The notes below the pieces were generated by a model, which worked only from the letters and a program-made list of their open reading frames with translations, had not been told where the DNA came from and made no database searches. From the NCBI RefSeq assembly GCF_040784935.1, contig NZ_CP160680.1, positions 3,814,501-3,878,500 of the forward strand: a stretch of DNA of 64,000 nt, in the 5' to 3' direction. Position numbers and translations under genes: made by a program. The stretch is from Lewinella sp. LCG006. GTDB taxonomy: Bacteria; Bacteroidota; Bacteroidia; Chitinophagales; Saprospiraceae. This document shows positions 17,854 to 24,707 of this stretch, in pieces; position 1 is the first letter of the stretch, and every line of letters begins with the position of its first letter.

Positions 17854-18903
17854 TTAGAAGCGAGGACACAAAATGGTCGGTGGCAACTCGGGCTGCTTGT
17901 AGATCTTGATGATGTAGTAAGCACCTATTTCAAAACCACTCTGATAATTGGTGATAGAGTTGGCGCTGCTAACAGTAAGATCATAAGCAAGTGCTGCACG
18001 TAAATCTTTGTAGTCAATGCCAAAAAGAATGTTGGCAGCATCGCCAGCACGGTAACCCAGACCAAAGTTGATTTTGAAATCAGGGTTCATCTGCTTTCCG
18101 GCCCAAGCCTGGATTTGTACTTCATTGCCACCTGCTTCGGTCGTTTGCCAGAAGAGCTTGGGGTTGATACTCCAGTCATTGTCGAGTTCTCTTTGGTAGA
18201 TCGCGTGGCCAATAGCGGTGATTTCCCGCTTGCTAGGAAGACCTCCTGCGGTTAGTAAGGCATTGTCATCCGTATTGAGGTGAAGACCAGCCAGACCAAT
18301 CTCCAGGCTGGAAATCTTGTCTATTTGCGTACGGTAAAGAAGCCCGACGTTGATGTCGGTAAAGTCCGTCATCTCTTCTTGCGTTTGGCCAAACTCACCA
18401 TCGGCGGGTGGTAGGCCACCGCCACCAGAATTGGCAGAGATGATTTGCTCATAGAGGGGGCTGTTGTAGTTGATGCTGCGTTGCATCCGACCGTATTGGG
18501 CACCTAAAGTCAGAACATTGGTTCTCTTTTTGTTAGCCAGGTGGTAACTTGCGGACAGTTGGCCACCGGAAGTCTGAAGGTCATTACTGCCGTACTTGTC
18601 ACTCATCACAAATAATCCTACTCCAATCCAGTCTTGTTGTCTGAAACCACGAATAATCGGGGCGTCAGCATAAAAGGAGGGAGTTCCGAATTCCGTTGCA
18701 TCACCTACCGTAAACCATTGGCTACGGTAAATACCACCAATACGTACAGAGCCTTCAAAAGCTCCAGTAAGTGCAGGGTTGCTGCGTAAGGGGGAATAGT
18801 CGAATAATGTGTAGTGTACATCTTGGGCAGAGAGGCCTTGCCAGCAAAAGAGCAGTACTAAAATGGGTAAAAGTCTGCTGAGCTTCATAGAAGGAATTTT
18901 CAA
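17854..18903 (-). CDS. PorP/SprF-family type IX secretion outer-membrane protein
   Basis: A 349-residue predicted outer-membrane beta-barrel with a signal peptide (to about residue 26, LSAQ). It has the family opening QDVHYTLFDYSPLRSNPALTG and ends in CPRF, typical of SprF-like proteins. PorP/SprF proteins work with PorE-like OmpA proteins in type IX secretion and gliding; many paralogues exist per genome, so the cargo cannot be told. First gene of a two-gene unit with the OmpA/DUF1573 protein. Confidence 0.9.
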   Translation of the reverse strand: MKIPSMKLSRLLPILVLLFCWQGLSAQDVHYTLFDYSPLRSNPALTGAFEGSVRIGGIYRSQWFTVGDATEFGTPSFYADAPIIRGFRQQDWIGVGLFVMSDKYGSNDLQTSGGQLSASYHLANKKRTNVLTLGAQYGRMQRSINYNSPLYEQIISANSGGGGLPPADGEFGQTQEEMTDFTDINVGLLYRTQIDKISSLEIGLAGLHLNTDDNALLTAGGLPSKREITAIGHAIYQRELDNDWSINPKLFWQTTEAGGNEVQIQAWAGKQMNPDFKINFGLGYRAGDAANILFGIDYKDLRAALAYDLTVSSANSITNYQSGFEIGAYYIIKIYKQPELPPTILCPRF

Positions 18904-18931
18904 GATTAGCGTAATTTATTTGCTCTAAGCC

Positions 18932-18960
18932 GAAAGATAAATCTTTTTAGCTAAAGCAAA
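18932..18960 (-). promoter_or_regulatory. Possible promoter of the PorP/OmpA pair
   Basis: On the minus strand TTTG (18957-18960) lies 17 bp from TATCTTTC (18932-18939), one base off the TAnnTTTG -7 consensus. The spacing is slightly short. It lies about 30 bp before the PorP start. Confidence 0.35.
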
Positions 18961-19039
18961 GACAACAATAGTGCAAATACCTTTACTGACCAACAATCTT
19001 ATTAAAATAGTGCGGGTAGATGACATATAATTAGCCAAT

Positions 19040-20035
19040 TTAGTTGGCCATTTTTTTTACAGCTTCTTGCGCAATGGCCTCGATGTCCTGTTGTAACATG
19101 CATTTAAAGTGCCCTTTTGGACAATGGGGATAGCCAATTTTGGAGCAAGGCCGACACCCCAGATCAGGCACTTCGAAGGAGGTATTCAAGGTTTGTTGAC
19201 CTGGTAAATAAGGATACATGCCAAAAGCAGGAACGGTATTCCCCCAAAGGGAAAGAATGGGCTTGCGCAAAGCTGCGGCCATGTGCATCAAGCCGGTATC
19301 ATGGGTAATGACTACCTCCGCCTGACGGAGAACATCTGCCGACTGGTGGAGGCGTAAGGCTCCACAGCTGTTGTGAACGTGATCCAGTCCGTGGGCAATT
19401 TTTTCACCAACATCTTTATCATCTGGCCCACCAAGTAAAACGACCGGAACAGGCAGTGTTACACAAAGCTCCCGCAACTTTTCCATCGGCAGCCTTTTGG
19501 TGGCATGGGCTGCGCCAATGACCAACGCAATAAAAGGAGTAGCTATTCCCAAAAGGGCAGGCGTAACGACGTCTTCGGCTGGAATAAAATGATCCAGACC
19601 ATTATTATCGTTGATAATTCCTAGTGGTGCCGCGGCCAATAAATAGCGATCCACAATATGCAGGTCGGGCATCCAGTTGATTTTCCACCGTGTCAGTAGC
19701 CACTTTTGCCAATTGAGTTTATTAAAGGTATAAGTGCGCACACCTAAAAGCCCAAAGCGGAGCCTGCGGGAGCGAAGATTGTTGTGGAGATCGATAATGG
19801 CCGAAAATTGCTGCGCCTTCAGTTCCGGGAGTACTTCACTTACCTTTTTTTGGATCGTCCAGATTTTGTGAAGGTAAGGATTTGCCTTAAGCACACCTGC
19901 AAAGGAAGCCTTGGTAAGGAAATGAACTTCAGCCCCAAGCTGTTGCTGCAAACAACGGATGACGGGGGTTGTGAGGACAATGTCTCCGATGGAGGAAAAA
20001 CGGATGATGAGAATTTTGGGAACGGAAGTAGCCAA
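19040..20035 (-). CDS. Family 9 glycosyltransferase (heptosyltransferase-like)
   Basis: A 331-residue GT-B enzyme of the ADP-heptose:LPS heptosyltransferase family, expected to add a sugar to the LPS core at the inner face of the inner membrane. Seen are the N-terminal ILIIRFSSIGDIVLTTPVIRCL, the acceptor-side DLHNNLRSRR, and the nucleotide-sugar-binding ITHDTGLMHMAAAL with LWGNT. The C-terminal Cys-rich segment GCRPCSKIGYPHCPKGHFKCM is common in Bacteroidota members. Sugar and acceptor are not predictable. Transcribed alone or after the response regulator (186-bp gap). Confidence 0.88.
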   Translation of the reverse strand: MATSVPKILIIRFSSIGDIVLTTPVIRCLQQQLGAEVHFLTKASFAGVLKANPYLHKIWTIQKKVSEVLPELKAQQFSAIIDLHNNLRSRRLRFGLLGVRTYTFNKLNWQKWLLTRWKINWMPDLHIVDRYLLAAAPLGIINDNNGLDHFIPAEDVVTPALLGIATPFIALVIGAAHATKRLPMEKLRELCVTLPVPVVLLGGPDDKDVGEKIAHGLDHVHNSCGALRLHQSADVLRQAEVVITHDTGLMHMAAALRKPILSLWGNTVPAFGMYPYLPGQQTLNTSFEVPDLGCRPCSKIGYPHCPKGHFKCMLQQDIEAIAQEAVKKMAN

Positions 20036-20188
20036 GCAGGAGGATTTTGTGCGAAGATAATCGAAGAAAAGAAATGAGGGGGCCTTAGGATGGATGAAAA
20101 TAGAAGTGAAAAAGTAGTTAGGTGAGCATGAACCATAATCCGCACGGCGGGCCCACCCTTAATAACTGATTAAATCCCAGTCCGGAGA

Positions 20189-20218
20189 CTGTTCACTTGG
20201 ATACACATTTTTGAACAG
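20189..20218. promoter_or_regulatory. Inverted repeat resembling the regulator's palindrome
   Basis: CTGTTCA and TGAACAG flank 16 bp just past the response-regulator stop. The segment CATTTTTGAACA is identical to 12 bases of the palindrome at 21669-21690. It may be a second, weaker binding site or simply a hairpin ending the regulator transcript. Confidence 0.35.
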
Positions 20219-20221
20219 CCG

Positions 20222-21601
20222 CTATAACTCATACTTCGCCATCCGTCGGTACAATGCCGCTCGAGTAAGCCCGAGTTCTTCGGCTGCCTTGCTGATGTTG
20301 CCGGCATTTTTGGTGAGGGCTTTCTGCACGGCCCAGCGTTCCAGTTCTTCCAAATTGACGGTATGGGGTTCGCCCTGGTTTTTGTTGTTGGTACTTGGGG
20401 CTTGCAAAATAAAGTCGCTGGCAGTAAGTTGGTTACCATCCGCGAGAATTACGGCGCGTTCTACGGCGTGGCGCAGTTCTCGAATATTTCCGGGCCAGGC
20501 GTAGGAGCGGAGAAGTGGATAAGCGGAATGGGCAATGTCCAGACTCCCTTTTTGGTATTTGCGGGCGTATTCTTTGAGGAAATGTTCGACCAAAAGCGGG
20601 ATATCCTCCTGGCGTTCCCGGAGCGGTGGCAACTTGATTTCTACAGTATTAATACGGTAGAGCAAATCCTGGCGAAAACCACCTTCATGAATCATGTCAT
20701 AAAGCGGCATGTTGGTAGCGCTGATGAGGCGAATATCAATGTCTACGGGTTCATTGGCCCCCACCCTGGTCACTTGTCGGGTCTGTAGCGCACTGAGCAG
20801 TTTGGATTGTAAAGGCTGCGAAAGATTGCCGATTTCATCTAAAAATAAGGTGCCAGAGGAAGCCACTTCGAAGCGGCCCGCCCGGTCTGTTTTGGCATCG
20901 GTAAAGGCACCTTTTTTATGACCAAAAAGTTCACTCTCAAATAAGCTCTCGGGGATAGCTCCCAAATCTACAGTGATAAAGACTTTATCGTGGCGCAGCG
21001 ATTGTCGGTGAATAGCTCTGGCAATGACTTCTTTACCCGTGCCGTTTTCGCCGAGGATCAGGACATTGGCATCCGTCTTGGCGACCTTCTCTACCAGCGA
21101 AAATACTTGCTTCATAGCGGGAGACTCACCAATGATCTCACTAAAAGGTTGTTCTAGATCATTGGCGAGTACCTGCTGCTGGTCGGTGAGTTGTTGGACT
21201 TTGCGGCGGGATTGGCTCAGCTCTAATCCGGCTTTGATGGTGGTGAGCAAGCGCTCGTTGCGCCACGGTTTTTCCAGAAAATCAATGGCCCCTATTTTCA
21301 CGGCTTCCACGGCAGTTTTGACATCGGCGTAGGCCGTCATCATGATCACGCCCGTTTCGGGAGACAGTTCGGTGATCTTCTCGAGCCATCGCATGCCCTC
21401 ATTGCCGGAAGTATCGCCGGTGCGGAAATTCATGTCCAGCATCACCAGATCAAAAGGCTTGCCTCGCAGGAGACGCGGCAGCTGGTAGGGGTTGTTTTCG
21501 GTAACAACTTCGCTGAAATGCCGCGATAAGAGTAGACGTAAACTGAGAAGAATATCTTCCTCGTCGTCGATGATAAGGATACGTGCTGTTTGCTTACTCA
21601 T
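20222..21601 (-). CDS. Sigma-54-dependent NtrC-family response regulator
   Basis: A 459-residue activator with a receiver domain (7-122, phospho-acceptor D56 in LVMLDMNF), an AAA+ domain (about 154-385) and a Fis-type HTH (about 415-457, NISKAAEELGLTRAALYRRM). The AAA+ part has Walker A GENGTGKE (184-191), the sigma-54 contact loop GAFTDA (231-236) and Walker B TLFLDE (251-256), so it should drive sigma-54 open-complex formation. It is divergent from the efflux locus, whose upstream region has a consensus -24/-12 promoter and a palindrome. No kinase gene is adjacent. Control of the efflux genes is a well-supported inference. Confidence 0.95.
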   Translation of the reverse strand: MSKQTARILIIDDEEDILLSLRLLLSRHFSEVVTENNPYQLPRLLRGKPFDLVMLDMNFRTGDTSGNEGMRWLEKITELSPETGVIMMTAYADVKTAVEAVKIGAIDFLEKPWRNERLLTTIKAGLELSQSRRKVQQLTDQQQVLANDLEQPFSEIIGESPAMKQVFSLVEKVAKTDANVLILGENGTGKEVIARAIHRQSLRHDKVFITVDLGAIPESLFESELFGHKKGAFTDAKTDRAGRFEVASSGTLFLDEIGNLSQPLQSKLLSALQTRQVTRVGANEPVDIDIRLISATNMPLYDMIHEGGFRQDLLYRINTVEIKLPPLRERQEDIPLLVEHFLKEYARKYQKGSLDIAHSAYPLLRSYAWPGNIRELRHAVERAVILADGNQLTASDFILQAPSTNNKNQGEPHTVNLEELERWAVQKALTKNAGNISKAAEELGLTRAALYRRMAKYEL

Positions 21602-21668
21602 AAAATATTATTACCTCGATAAAAACGAATGAGATAAAGATACACGATGAAAGTACAAAGTTGCAAAA

Positions 21669-21690
21669 GAGTGTTCATTTTTGAACACTC
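21669..21690. promoter_or_regulatory. 22-bp palindrome, likely enhancer site for the NtrC-type regulator
   Basis: GAGTGTTCA and TGAACACTC flank TTTT: a perfect 9-bp inverted repeat. It lies 82 bp upstream of the -24 element and 67 bp before the regulator's own start, a typical position for an enhancer-binding dimer. It could also allow autoregulation. Confidence 0.7.
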
Positions 21691-21772
21691 ATTGTCCAGT
21701 ATTGCACAATTTTTTAGCTCAATACGAGGAGTTGCTTGTGCTAAGTTGTTGATTATCAATGTTGTTGTTTTG

Positions 21773-21787
21773 TGGCACAAGCCTTGC
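21773..21787 (+). promoter_or_regulatory. Sigma-54 (-24/-12) promoter of the efflux locus
   Basis: TGGCAC (21773-21778), five bases, TTGC (21784-21787): a full match to the TGGCAC-N5-TTGC consensus, directed toward the efflux genes. The expected start of transcription is near 21799, leaving a leader of about 125 nt before the adaptor ATG. Confidence 0.8.
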
Positions 21788-21826
21788 CTTGAATAAGGAG
21801 AGTTTAATATACTGATTGCTATAGAC

Positions 21827-21909
21827 GTGTCGCCCGGTAGTGAAATGTCACCCGACCAAAGCATTTTTCACTCGCATGACCCCTTAAAACCCTACTGCCG
21901 GGCGGACAC
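21827..21909 (+). promoter_or_regulatory. Long-range stem in the efflux mRNA leader
   Basis: GTGTCGCCCGGTAG (21827-21840) can pair with CTACTGCCGGGCGGACAC (21892-21909), with small bulges, closing a loop of about 51 nt just before the adaptor start. Its role is unknown; it could affect translation or mRNA stability. Confidence 0.4.
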
Positions 21910-21924
21910 TTTTAACTGAAAACC

Positions 21925-23175
21925 ATGGATCGCAAAATAGAAAAGAAAACCTGGACCTGGCAACGACTCTCCTTGATTGGAGGAGGGCTTCTTTTGGCCA
22001 CCACCCTGATTGCTGCCATCTACCGCGATGCGGGTACCAGCCGGCTCAATGTAGAAAAAGAACGGCTGTTATTGGATACCGTAGAGCAGGGGGTGTTTAA
22101 AGAATACATTACCTTGTTTGGTGTGGTAGAGCCCATCAAGACCGTTTATTTAGATGCTATTGAAGGCGGACGGGTAGAAGAGGTGTTTGTGGAGAATGGA
22201 TCAATGGTGAAAAAAGGACAAGACATTCTGCGATTGTCTAATCTAGAATTACAGCTCAATGTACTCAATCAGGAAGCTCAGATTGTGAATCAGATCAATG
22301 ATATCCGGCAAACGAGTATCTTGATGGATCAGCAAAGCCTGAGTTTGAAAGATCAAGCATTGGATGTGCAATTCAGGATGGATTTGATCGCCAAGCGGAA
22401 CCGCCGCAACCAGGACTTGTACACTGATAAAGTGATCTCCCAGGTAGAATTTGAGGATACGCGCGATGAATTTGAGCACCTCAAACGCCGTCAGTTGCTG
22501 TTGGCAAATACCATCGAAAAAGATTCGCTTTTTCAAGTGATGCAGGAAAACCAGATGGTTTCGACCCTCGATTTGATGCAGCGCAACCTGAACTTTGCCC
22601 GCAACAGCCTCGAAAATCTGACCATCAAAGCACCCATCGACGGGCAGATTTCTTCGCTGGATACGGAAGTCGGCCAGCTGATTATCCGAGGAAACAGGAT
22701 TGCCCAGATTGATGTGCTGGAGCAATTTAAAATTCGTGCCAACATTGACGAGTTTTACATCAACCGAATTTTTCCACAGCAGGAGGGGACTTTCCTGATG
22801 GAAGGGCAGACCTACACCTTGCGGATCAACAAAATCTACCCTGAGGTGGCCAATGGTTCTTTTGCGGTCGATCTGGTTTTTGTGGGCGAACGCCCCGAAC
22901 GTATCAAGCGCGGGCAGACCATCTCACTGAAATTGTCGCTAAGTGATGATACCCAGGCGATGCTGTTGGCCAAAGGGGGCTACTACCAAAGCACCGGCGG
23001 AAATTGGGTGTATGTTCTTGATCCGGCAGCCGGCGTAGCGCGGAAGCGCAACATTACCGTAGGTCGTCAAAACCCTAACTACTACGAACTCATTGAGGGC
23101 TTGCAGCCCGGAGAGATCGTCATTGTCTCTAGCTATGAAAATTATGGGGATAAAGAGGAGTTGGTGTTGAAATAG
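21925..23175 (+). CDS. HlyD/MacA-type periplasmic adaptor of an efflux system
   Basis: A 416-residue membrane-fusion protein: one N-terminal membrane span (about 14-33), a split lipoyl-like domain (GGRVEEVFVENGSMVKKGQDILRLSN, and later IKAPIDGQISSLDTEVGQLI), a long alpha-helical hairpin between them (about 110-225), and beta-barrel/membrane-proximal domains at the C-terminus (LQPGEIVIVSSYENYGDKEELVLK). Such adaptors link an inner-membrane ABC permease to an outer-membrane duct. First gene after the sigma-54 promoter. No TolC-like gene is present in the window, so the duct must come from elsewhere. Confidence 0.92.
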   Translation: MDRKIEKKTWTWQRLSLIGGGLLLATTLIAAIYRDAGTSRLNVEKERLLLDTVEQGVFKEYITLFGVVEPIKTVYLDAIEGGRVEEVFVENGSMVKKGQDILRLSNLELQLNVLNQEAQIVNQINDIRQTSILMDQQSLSLKDQALDVQFRMDLIAKRNRRNQDLYTDKVISQVEFEDTRDEFEHLKRRQLLLANTIEKDSLFQVMQENQMVSTLDLMQRNLNFARNSLENLTIKAPIDGQISSLDTEVGQLIIRGNRIAQIDVLEQFKIRANIDEFYINRIFPQQEGTFLMEGQTYTLRINKIYPEVANGSFAVDLVFVGERPERIKRGQTISLKLSLSDDTQAMLLAKGGYYQSTGGNWVYVLDPAAGVARKRNITVGRQNPNYYELIEGLQPGEIVIVSSYENYGDKEELVLK

Positions 23176-23179
23176 GGGG

Positions 23180-23237
23180 AAGGGCATTTAGGCGAAGGGC
23201 GAAGGGCATTTAGGCGGAGGGGCTTTAGGGCATGGGG
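23180..23237 (+). repeat. GGGC-rich short repeats before the four-helix-bundle gene
   Basis: GAAGGGCATTTAGGCG occurs twice, followed by GGAGGGGCTTTAGGGC. Similar sequence in inverted orientation (GCCCCAAAGCCCTTAG...) lies at about 23823-23860, beyond the four-helix-bundle gene and the MITE-like element. Confidence 0.45.
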
Positions 23238-23269
23238 GTATAAATTTGGATAAAGAAAAGAATAATATA

Positions 23270-23632
23270 ATGAGTAGACATTTTCGATTCGAGAGCTTAC
23301 AAATTTGGCAGGAGGCGGTTGCCGTAGGCGATGACCTATTTAACTTGGCAGATACGCTTGAGAAAAGAAAGTATTTTCGTTTTGCCGAACAGTTGAGGGG
23401 GGCTACTCTGAGTATTAGCAATAATATCGCAGAAGGATCGGGCGATGATTCAGACAAAGAATTTAGAAGATTTCTAAAATATGCTCGTCGATCCGCCTTC
23501 GAATGTGCCAACATTGTCATCATTTGCCAACGAAGAGGATATTTGAATAAAGAGGAGAGAGAAAGTTGCTATGAACGTTTGGACATCCTTTGTCGAAAGA
23601 TTCAAAACTTCCGAAAAGCATTAAATAAATAA
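23270..23632 (+). CDS. Four-helix-bundle protein (23S rRNA intervening-sequence protein family)
   Basis: A 120-residue all-helical protein beginning MSRHFRFESLQIWQEAVAVG. The pattern LRGATLSISNNIAEGSG...EFRRFLKYARRSAFECAN is that of the S23/IVP four-helix-bundle family, first seen inside 23S rRNA insertions and common as stand-alone genes in Bacteroidota; their function is unknown. The ATG at 23270 matches the usual N-terminus; one at 23246 adds eight polar residues. It interrupts the adaptor and ATPase genes and is bracketed by GGGC-type repeats, so it looks like an insertion. Confidence 0.85.
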   Translation: MSRHFRFESLQIWQEAVAVGDDLFNLADTLEKRKYFRFAEQLRGATLSISNNIAEGSGDDSDKEFRRFLKYARRSAFECANIVIICQRRGYLNKEERESCYERLDILCRKIQNFRKALNK

Positions 23633-23772
23633 TTCGAGTGTGCTACAAATTAGTGGCTTTTGTAGTTATTGATGATTCTGTGATTTATAGCTAAAGGGGC
23701 TAAGGGCTAACCTTCATTTAATGGTACTCACCTATAGAGGTATCACAAAATTGTAGCACACTCAAATAATTC
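23627..23772. mobile_element. MITE-like element with 13-bp inverted ends and 9-bp direct repeat
   Basis: The element spans 23636-23763 (128 bp). Its ends are GAGTGTGCTACAA and the exact complement TTGTAGCACACTC. AAATAATTC stands immediately outside each end (23627-23635 and 23764-23772), as expected of a target-site duplication. There is no coding capacity. The left direct repeat overlaps the stop codon of the four-helix-bundle gene. The mobilising transposase is not in the window. Confidence 0.75.
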
Positions 23773-23887
23773 AAAATAATAACGGTGGACTAAGTATGGG
23801 ACGGTCAACCTTCTTGCAATACGCAAAGCCCTCTGCCCCAAAGCCCTTAGTCCTCCGCCACTGGCCGAAGGCCGAAAACAAACAACA

Positions 23888-24574
23888 ATGATAAAAACCG
23901 AAAACCTGACCAAAGTCTACCGTACCGATGAGGTAGAAACAACGGCGCTTAATGAGGTAAGCATCGAGATCAAAGCTGGCGAATTTGTTTCCATCATGGG
24001 GCCTTCTGGGTGTGGTAAATCTACCTTGATGAATATTCTGGGAATGATCGACAACCCTTCGGGCGGGAAATACAACTTCCTTGAACACGAGGTTTCCAAC
24101 TACTCGGAGCGTCAGCGTTCTGATCTGCGTAAAAACAATATCGGTTTCATCTTTCAGAGCTTTAATCTGATTGACGAATTGACCGTTTTTGAAAATGTAG
24201 AGCTGCCACTCATTTACACCAAAGTAGGCGGCGCGGAACGCAAACAACGCGTGGAGGAAGTATTGGAAAAAATGAACATGATGCACCGCCGCAACCACTT
24301 CCCCCAACAACTCTCGGGCGGACAACAGCAGCGGGTAGCTGTAGGGCGAGCCATCATCAACAACCCTAAGCTGATCCTGGCGGATGAACCCACCGGTAAC
24401 CTCGATAGCAACAACGGCGATGACGTAATGAAAACCCTCGTAAAACTGAACCAGGAAGGAGCTACCATCATTATGGTGACCCACTCGCAGTACTGTGCCG
24501 AATTTGGCAACCGCATCATCCGCATGCTCGACGGACAAGTGGTGACCGAGAATATCGTGCAGCAATATCTTTAA
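23888..24574 (+). CDS. ABC transporter ATP-binding protein (MacB/LolD type)
   Basis: A 228-residue ATPase powering the adjacent FtsX-type permeases. Motifs: Walker A GPSGCGKST (38-46), Q-loop FQSFNLIDELT, signature LSGGQQQRV (142-150), Walker B LILADEP (162-168) with E167, and switch H199 in VTHS. Length and the DELTVFENVELPL pattern fit the MacB/LolD/FtsE subfamily, which powers mechanotransmission rather than classical transport. It is the only ATPase gene for five permease genes. The ATG follows a GC-rich repeat region. Confidence 0.95.
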   Translation: MIKTENLTKVYRTDEVETTALNEVSIEIKAGEFVSIMGPSGCGKSTLMNILGMIDNPSGGKYNFLEHEVSNYSERQRSDLRKNNIGFIFQSFNLIDELTVFENVELPLIYTKVGGAERKQRVEEVLEKMNMMHRRNHFPQQLSGGQQQRVAVGRAIINNPKLILADEPTGNLDSNNGDDVMKTLVKLNQEGATIIMVTHSQYCAEFGNRIIRMLDGQVVTENIVQQYL

Positions 24575-24703
24575 GATGGTGTAAAAGTTGGATAGTGTAA
24601 AGGTGTAAAAGTTGATTTCTCTAAATAAGTATTGGTAATGAGTAATTATTTGAAAATCAATTATTTGTTTATTTTTTTACACCCTTACACCCTAAAAATC
24701 ACT
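24575..24703. repeat. GTGTAAAAGTTGG-type repeat between ATPase and first permease
   Basis: ATGGTGTAAAAGTTGGATAGTG followed by AAAGGTGTAAAAGTTG (24577-24613), and inversely TTTTACACCCTTACACCC (24677-24695). The sequence matches, in reverse complement, the TTTTACACCCTTACACTTTTCC part of the tandem array at 46320-46751. Confidence 0.55.
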
Positions 24704-24707
24704 CGAC

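Noticed and set aside
23771-24565. Open frame of 264 codons on the minus strand
   Set aside because: Antisense to the ATPase gene, which carries all ABC motifs.
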